This document shows, in pieces, positions 37,784 through 41,517 of a stretch of DNA of 41,517 nucleotides. Numbering within the stretch: position 1 is the stretch's first letter; each line of letters starts with the position of its first letter. Under the pieces are notes generated by a model that was not told the origin of the DNA, searched no databases, and saw only the letters and a list, made by a program, of their open reading frames with translations. The translations under genes and the position numbers were made by a program. Where the stretch lies: IMG/VR virus record IMGVR_UViG_3300002835_007081, positions 1 to 41,517 of that record. One strand, given 5' to 3'. This DNA comes from a virus.

Positions 37784-39198
37784 AGGATTCCCAGTCTGGT
37801 TCGTTGTTTATCAAGCATGGAGAAAGCACCCGAGCTTGCGTCTACTTGGTCGTCGTGCTTCCCGTTGGGGAAGTATGCGAGTTCTTCGAGGTAGGGGGTA
37901 TTAAAAGCTCCCTTTACCATGTAGACATTCCCGGCATTGACCTGCACAGAGAATGTGTCTGCTCGGAGTTCCTTCTTGCCGGAGGCTAGGTTAGGGTAAA
38001 CGCGAAAGCCGGACAGCCTCTTGACGGAATCCCGTACAGAATCCACGCCCGATGACCCCGGCTCACGCTCAATTCCAATTCGGACGGATTTCCCATCCCG
38101 GTTCGCACAAGCGACGATTTGTCGTTCACGCTCATCGGATGACCATTGGCCCCGACAGATGTCAAGGATCCAATATGAGCCATCCTTATGTAACCCCATT
38201 TTAACACCAACCGACCAGTCGCCGCCACCTTTGGTCGCAGCTTTGTCCCAGTATCGGACAATCTTGGAAAAGGCATCGATCCCCGGCGGATACTCAACAA
38301 TGTTGATTCGCTCAGGTTTGAACATACCCCCACCTAGCGGGATTGGATCTTGGAGGATCTGACCTGAGTAGCCGAACTGTCCAAGCTCGACCTGCATCCG
38401 GTCGAGCGTCGGACGAGATAGTCGCACAGGGTCGAATAAGCCATTCTGATAGTAGTCTTGTAAGCTGGCTGGTTTGACTGCTGGGGTGATCTCACCCGGC
38501 AGGCAAATGTGCCGAACAGCGGCTTCTCCCCGTTCGATGTAAAGGGTGGACGGGTCGTCTTGGTGCAATCTCTGCATGACCACGAAGGTAGGCGTAAGGT
38601 CTTTGTTGACCTTACGCGAAGAGATGGTTTCCTTACACCAGTTTTTGGCGGTTTCCAAGTCGGCTTTTGATCGAACTTCCCTCGGGTTGATCGGATCGTC
38701 GATGACGATGATGTGTGCGTGCATCCCCGTGACCGATCCCCCAACGGCGACGGCGTACCGGTCGCCGTTATAATTGTTGGCCCAGTGACTCTTCGAGTTA
38801 GTATCCTTGCTGAGTTGGATATTTGGAAACGTCTTCTGGTACAGCGGAGACTCTACGATCTGCCTGGACTTGCCAGACAAGTCCAGGGCCAGAGCGTCGG
38901 TATAGGACGCACCGATCATCCGAAGGTGGGGCATGCGAGTCCAGGCCCAAGGTACGAGCATCACGCTGAACAGCGTTGACTTGCTCGTACCGGGGGAGAT
39001 GTTTACCAGAAGATCGTTGGGCGAGTTCTCTCCTCGAAAAACTCGTTCCATTGCCTCTTGTATTGTGTCACAGAGGAACTTAATATGCCAGTTGCATACC
39101 AAGGGGTCTTTGACGATGGTGTGCCAGAAATGCTTAACGAACTCGAAATACGAGGCGCGGCAAGTCGAGGCGAGTAGGTCGTAATAGTCAAATTTCAC
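37780..39198 (-). CDS. Terminase large subunit
   Basis: 472 residues from a GTG at 39198 with AGGG 7 nt upstream. The ATPase domain has a Walker A-like SPGTSKST (68-75), Walker B HIIVIDD (162-168) and the motif III stretch near VVMQRLHQDD. The nuclease domain has VRYWDKAAT, GIEREPGSSG and HDDQVDA carrying the metal-binding acids. It pumps DNA into the prohead through the portal and cuts the concatemer. I see no small terminase subunit next to it; it may be outside the window or one of the unknown right-hand genes. An earlier ATG at 39243 would add 15 residues. Confidence 0.93.
   Translation of the reverse strand: MKFDYYDLLASTCRASYFEFVKHFWHTIVKDPLVCNWHIKFLCDTIQEAMERVFRGENSPNDLLVNISPGTSKSTLFSVMLVPWAWTRMPHLRMIGASYTDALALDLSGKSRQIVESPLYQKTFPNIQLSKDTNSKSHWANNYNGDRYAVAVGGSVTGMHAHIIVIDDPINPREVRSKADLETAKNWCKETISSRKVNKDLTPTFVVMQRLHQDDPSTLYIERGEAAVRHICLPGEITPAVKPASLQDYYQNGLFDPVRLSRPTLDRMQVELGQFGYSGQILQDPIPLGGGMFKPERINIVEYPPGIDAFSKIVRYWDKAATKGGGDWSVGVKMGLHKDGSYWILDICRGQWSSDERERQIVACANRDGKSVRIGIEREPGSSGVDSVRDSVKRLSGFRVYPNLASGKKELRADTFSVQVNAGNVYMVKGAFNTPYLEELAYFPNGKHDDQVDASSGAFSMLDKQRTRLGIL
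38863..38887. repeat. Perfect inverted repeat, 10-bp stem, 5-nt loop (in the terminase gene)
   Basis: CCTGGACTTG (38863-38872), loop CCAGA, CAAGTCCAGG (38878-38887). A second, 10 bp with a 6-nt loop, lies at 38592-38617 in the same gene. Confidence 0.95.
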
Positions 39199-39210
39199 AA
39201 AATAGCCCTG

Positions 39211-39238
39211 TAGACAAAAACCTGATACCCAGTAAGAT
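39211..39238 (+). promoter_or_regulatory. Candidate sigma-70-like promoter for the right-hand + genes
   Basis: TAGACA (39211-39216), a 16-nt spacer, TAAGAT (39233-39238), in the 71-bp divergent gap between terminase (-) and the right-hand + genes. It fits consensus only partly (5/6 and 4/6). A divergent promoter for the structural block should also be in this gap, but I could not pick one out. Confidence 0.35.
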
Positions 39239-39269
39239 ACCATTAGTTCTTTTAATTCACAAGGATTCT

Positions 39270-39710
39270 ATGACAAACGCAGCAGAAGAGATGATCGAAC
39301 CGCCAACCAGACAAGAGATGGCGTCCGACGAGAAATTGGCACGCCGCATCTTGACTCGAACCAAAGATCAAGACATCCGAATACTCTGCAAGAATTTCAT
39401 CAAGTGGGTGGCACAAGTAGATCGGTACGCCGATTCGATCTACCCCTGCTTCTCGATGATGGAGAAGGAGATTCGTCAGCACGGTGCGTCGTTTTCTTTG
39501 GAAAACGACGGAATCTGGAGGCTACGATCTTCTAAAGGGAAGATCGTAGTGACTGGAACAAGTCTGAAAGACTTGTTCGTGAACCTGATTCTCTGGCAAG
39601 GGGATTGGCCAGAGGACGAGTTTCTAGAAGATTGCGCTACCGAGGAGGACGCGATCTTTGAGCCAGATAGGCGAAAAACACCGAAAAACAGAGATAGTAC
39701 CAACGTATAA
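39270..39710 (+). CDS. Unknown protein
   Basis: 146 residues, first gene of the right-hand + block; AAGGA is 4 nt before the ATG. A helical N-terminus, basic middle (EKLARRILTRTKDQDIRIL), an acidic stretch (EDEFLEDCATEEDAIFE), and a basic tail. Function is unknown. Size and position would suit an early regulator or small terminase, but no HTH is recognised. Its coding region contains three perfect hairpins within 92 bp. Confidence 0.65.
   Translation: MTNAAEEMIEPPTRQEMASDEKLARRILTRTKDQDIRILCKNFIKWVAQVDRYADSIYPCFSMMEKEIRQHGASFSLENDGIWRLRSSKGKIVVTGTSLKDLFVNLILWQGDWPEDEFLEDCATEEDAIFEPDRRKTPKNRDSTNV
39487..39578. repeat. Cluster of three perfect hairpins in one gene
   Basis: 39487-39510 (10 bp, loop TTTG), 39522-39549 (11 bp, loop TAAAGG), 39556-39578 (10 bp, loop GAA). 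All three lie back-to-back inside the 146-residue gene; a weaker 7-bp stem follows at 39591-39614. Confidence 0.96.
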
Positions 39711-39758
39711 CATGAGGATAGCCCGTTTCTAGGGCATACCCATGTACGAAGGATTACT

Positions 39759-40364
39759 ATGTCGACCGAACCAAATTCCGAAATCGGACAAGCTGTCAAT
39801 GAACTTCTTACCACCGTAGTCGATTTTAAGACCCCCGGCGGGTTATTAGGGGCAATGGTCGCCTTTACGCGAGGGCTGGCGGCTTGCGCCGCCGCCCACA
39901 ATGCGTTTGCAGATTCGGATCTCTCTGAGAGTAAATTCAAATACAACATTGAACACTCTGGCACAATTTTCGATGTCATTGAATCCGCCGTCTGGCTCTC
40001 TGACGAAAATTCTAGCGATTCTATGAGCCAGGAGATGCTCGATGAGTCGTTCGCATTGTTCGGCAAGCTCCTTGGCAACAAACTCAACAAATGCGACATA
40101 GTAACAGCAGTCTTAGAGGAGGAGGCGGTTTCAGAGGATTGTCAGTTTATTGATCGAGCGACCTTCGCCGTGAGAAGGTTGTATGTGCTGACATATTTGC
40201 GAATCGCCCTTGCCCCTCTTGCTCATGCGATTTCTGAGGAGATGTGGGATAGCTTTGCCCACGAGTTCTACGAATCCGTGCAAAAACATAGTGTGGAAAA
40301 GACGAAAGAGATCATTACTCGCCTCAATGAGATGTCCCCCCCAATCCAGAAAGGGGCACGATAA
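39759..40364 (+). CDS. Unknown helical protein
   Basis: 201 residues, mostly predicted helix (AMVAFTRGLAACAAAHNAFADS, FALFGKLLGNKLNKCDIVTAVLEEE, RRLYVLTYLRIALAPLAHAIS), with no enzyme motif. The start follows GAAGGA (about 39749-39754). It overlaps the nuclease gene by one base (ATG/TAA), so the two are translationally linked. Confidence 0.65.
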   Translation: MSTEPNSEIGQAVNELLTTVVDFKTPGGLLGAMVAFTRGLAACAAAHNAFADSDLSESKFKYNIEHSGTIFDVIESAVWLSDENSSDSMSQEMLDESFALFGKLLGNKLNKCDIVTAVLEEEAVSEDCQFIDRATFAVRRLYVLTYLRIALAPLAHAISEEMWDSFAHEFYESVQKHSVEKTKEIITRLNEMSPPIQKGAR

Positions 40365-40813
40365 TGCCAAGAGCCAAGAAAGAAATCCAGACGCCACAGC
40401 CAGACTGGCTGTGGCGTTATCGCGTAACCGTGTTGCGAGTCGTCGACGGCGATACCGTCGAACTGCTTTTCGACCAAGGCATGGGAAATTGGTCTATGGA
40501 GACTTGTCGGCTCTATGGCATAAACGCTGTGGAGTTGCGACAAGACGGCGGCGAGGCCGCTAAAACGAACTTGGAGGCCGAAATAGAGGCATCTTCTATA
40601 AGCAGAGGCAAGTTCAATCTCCCTGTGGTCTGGGCCAGAACGATCAAAAACCGCGCCGAATCCAAAGAGATCCAAGAGAAGTACGGTCGATATCTTGTAG
40701 AACTCTACTCAACGGCAGAGGAGATGGATCGAGGCTTCGCGCATTCGATCAATCAGGGTATGATCGAGAACGGTTTTGCCAAGCCGTATTACGGCATCGG
40801 AAAGGTAAAATAG
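40364..40813 (+). CDS. Staphylococcal nuclease-like (SNase/TNase) protein
   Basis: 149 residues. It has the SNase start 'WLWRYRVTVLRVVDGDTVEL' (Asp of DGDT is a Ca2+ ligand), 'CRLYGINAVELRQDGGEAAK' (like SNase R.......E), and C-terminal 'EKYGRYLVEL......SINQGMIENGFAKPY'. It is probably a non-specific Ca2+-dependent nuclease for host DNA degradation or nucleotide scavenging. I cannot confirm every catalytic residue. A perfect 12-bp hairpin covers 40389-40415 near its start. Confidence 0.78.
   Translation: MPRAKKEIQTPQPDWLWRYRVTVLRVVDGDTVELLFDQGMGNWSMETCRLYGINAVELRQDGGEAAKTNLEAEIEASSISRGKFNLPVVWARTIKNRAESKEIQEKYGRYLVELYSTAEEMDRGFAHSINQGMIENGFAKPYYGIGKVK
40389..40415. repeat. Perfect inverted repeat, 12-bp stem, 3-nt loop (in the SNase-like gene)
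   Basis: ACGCCACAGCCA (40389-40400), loop GAC, TGGCTGTGGCGT (40404-40415). It starts 25 bp into the gene, so it could affect translation initiation. Confidence 0.96.
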
Positions 40814-40815
40814 AA

Positions 40816-41169
40816 ATGCTACATCCTAGTATTTTGTGTACTGTCTGCCAGTATTACCACACAAAGCTCCAGCTTGTTCGGAGCTTTTTGCAGATGGTTC
40901 CCGAGGATACTCGGGAACCTATGACCAGTCCGCAGTACAAATACTCGTATGGGGTGGCGTTTGACCAGCCCTCGATGAGCTTTGAACTGGTCGGATATAG
41001 GGACTGCATTGGCAGAAAGTGGGATTATCAGTATGTTGAGGGCGGTGTCGTGCTGTGTATGCAAGGCAGTTCGGAGTCTATGAAGGCTCCGAACCTCTCA
41101 GATTTGGTGGTTTTTTACTCGGAAACCGAGTTTTCCGAGTGGTTAGGAAAGATTTCAGATGGCAGATAA
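40816..41169 (+). CDS. Unknown protein
   Basis: 117 residues, starting 3 nt after the nuclease stop. The N-terminus is short and Cys-containing (LCTVCQYY), the rest is beta-like with aromatics. No motif recognised. Its DNA contains 40863-40887 (8 bp, loop 9, then TT; it could act as a weak terminator) and 40896-40919 (10 bp, loop 4). The end overlaps the next ATG. Confidence 0.55.
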   Translation: MLHPSILCTVCQYYHTKLQLVRSFLQMVPEDTREPMTSPQYKYSYGVAFDQPSMSFELVGYRDCIGRKWDYQYVEGGVVLCMQGSSESMKAPNLSDLVVFYSETEFSEWLGKISDGR

Positions 41170-41517
41170 ACCTAGTTTGACAACAACGGAGGAGAAGCTC
41201 GCTAGTGTCGTTTCGGCACAATCGAAGATGATCTCGATGCTTATTACCAATCGAAGACTTTTTGCAGCGTGCCTGATTGCTGACGTATCGGCATCGAAAT
41301 CCGTGAGGGAGCGTGCTGAGAAACTCCTTAGCTCGACTAACGATGATTTGATTCCTACGGTCGATGCCTTCGTTCAAGGCTATTGTGACGAACTACCGCA
41401 CATCTTCCGAGCGTCTGACGACTCCTTTGAGGACGAAGAGGACGAAGAGGACGAAGAGGACGAAGAGGACGAAGAGGACGAAGAGGACGAAGAGGACGAA
41501 GAGGACGAAGAGGACGA
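41159..41517 (+). CDS. Acidic-repeat protein (3' end beyond the window)
   Basis: 119 residues visible, ATG at 41159 overlapping the previous stop. The first 90 residues form a helical domain (KMISMLITNRRLFAACLIADVSASKSVRERAEKLL). From residue 91 it is pure EDE repeats, encoded by the 9-bp repeat that reaches the window edge. The acidic tail recalls DNA-mimic or histone-like chaperone tails, but this is speculation. The real length is unknown. Confidence 0.6.
   Translation, partial: MADKPSLTTTEEKLASVVSAQSKMISMLITNRRLFAACLIADVSASKSVRERAEKLLSSTNDDLIPTVDAFVQGYCDELPHIFRASDDSFEDEEDEEDEEDEEDEEDEEDEEDEEDEED
41429..41517 (+). repeat. GAGGACGAA tandem repeat running off the window
   Basis: Nine complete copies of GAGGACGAA plus 8 bases of a tenth, in frame with the acidic gene. 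The window ends inside it. It may reflect a long repeat that ended the assembly. Confidence 0.97.

Noticed and set aside
1-41517. Temperate-phage genes (integrase, repressor, att sites)
   Set aside because: No tyrosine or serine recombinase, and no HTH repressor seen in the translated frames. They could lie outside the window.

Overview
The window is most of the genome of a tailed phage with a siphovirus-type (long, non-contractile) tail. It holds replication and recombination genes, a complete head-and-tail gene set with a long tape measure and a lambda G/GT-style frameshift chaperone, and a probable lysis cassette. I see no integrase, repressor or excisionase, so nothing here suggests lysogeny. 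The likely host is a Planctomycete or relative. This rests on the Cys-rich 'GACC...C...C' modules and Thr-rich linkers of the 1030-residue tail protein, which resemble planctomycete surface proteins. That host call is an inference.

Layout. (1) 1-13.9 kb, + strand: a tightly packed operon with many ATGA/TAATG overlaps. It encodes a clamp loader, a UvsY-like mediator, a gp32-like SSB, a HAD nucleotidase, a RecA/UvsX recombinase, a FEN 5' nuclease, a PD-(D/E)XK nuclease, a sliding clamp, a UDG plus 3'-5' exonuclease protein with no polymerase domain, and a Mre11/Rad50 (SbcCD) system whose Rad50 is split into two genes on either side of the Mre11 gene. Small unknowns and a GT9-like glycosyltransferase follow. 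(2) 13.9-39.2 kb, - strand, convergent with the first block. In transcription order (right to left): terminase, portal, small Cys-rich protein, protease-scaffold, decoration protein, major capsid, small membrane proteins, papain-like peptidase, membrane redox/Cys-rich protein, coiled-coil membrane protein, appendage proteins, connectors, tail terminator, tail tube, G/GT chaperones, tape measure, tail tip, Thr/Cys-rich fibre, and a glycosyltransferase fusion. Terminators follow the major capsid and tail tube genes. (3) 39.2-41.5 kb, + strand, divergent from terminase: unknown early-type genes, an SNase-like nuclease, and an acidic protein that runs off the window inside a 9-bp repeat.

How it works together. 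The recombination set (UvsX, UvsY, gp32, SbcCD, FEN) is T4-like in logic but sits in a siphovirus. The replicative helicase, primase and polymerase palm domain are not in the window and are presumably beyond its ends. Two glycosyltransferase genes meet tail-to-tail beside the Thr-rich fibre and may decorate it.

The least ordinary signals are two. One is the Rad50 split exactly at the zinc hook. The other is a large excess of perfect inverted repeats inside coding sequence: 25 found by eye with stems of at least 10 bp and loops of 3-6 nt, where a random sequence would give about 0.2. Neither is explained by the gene annotation.
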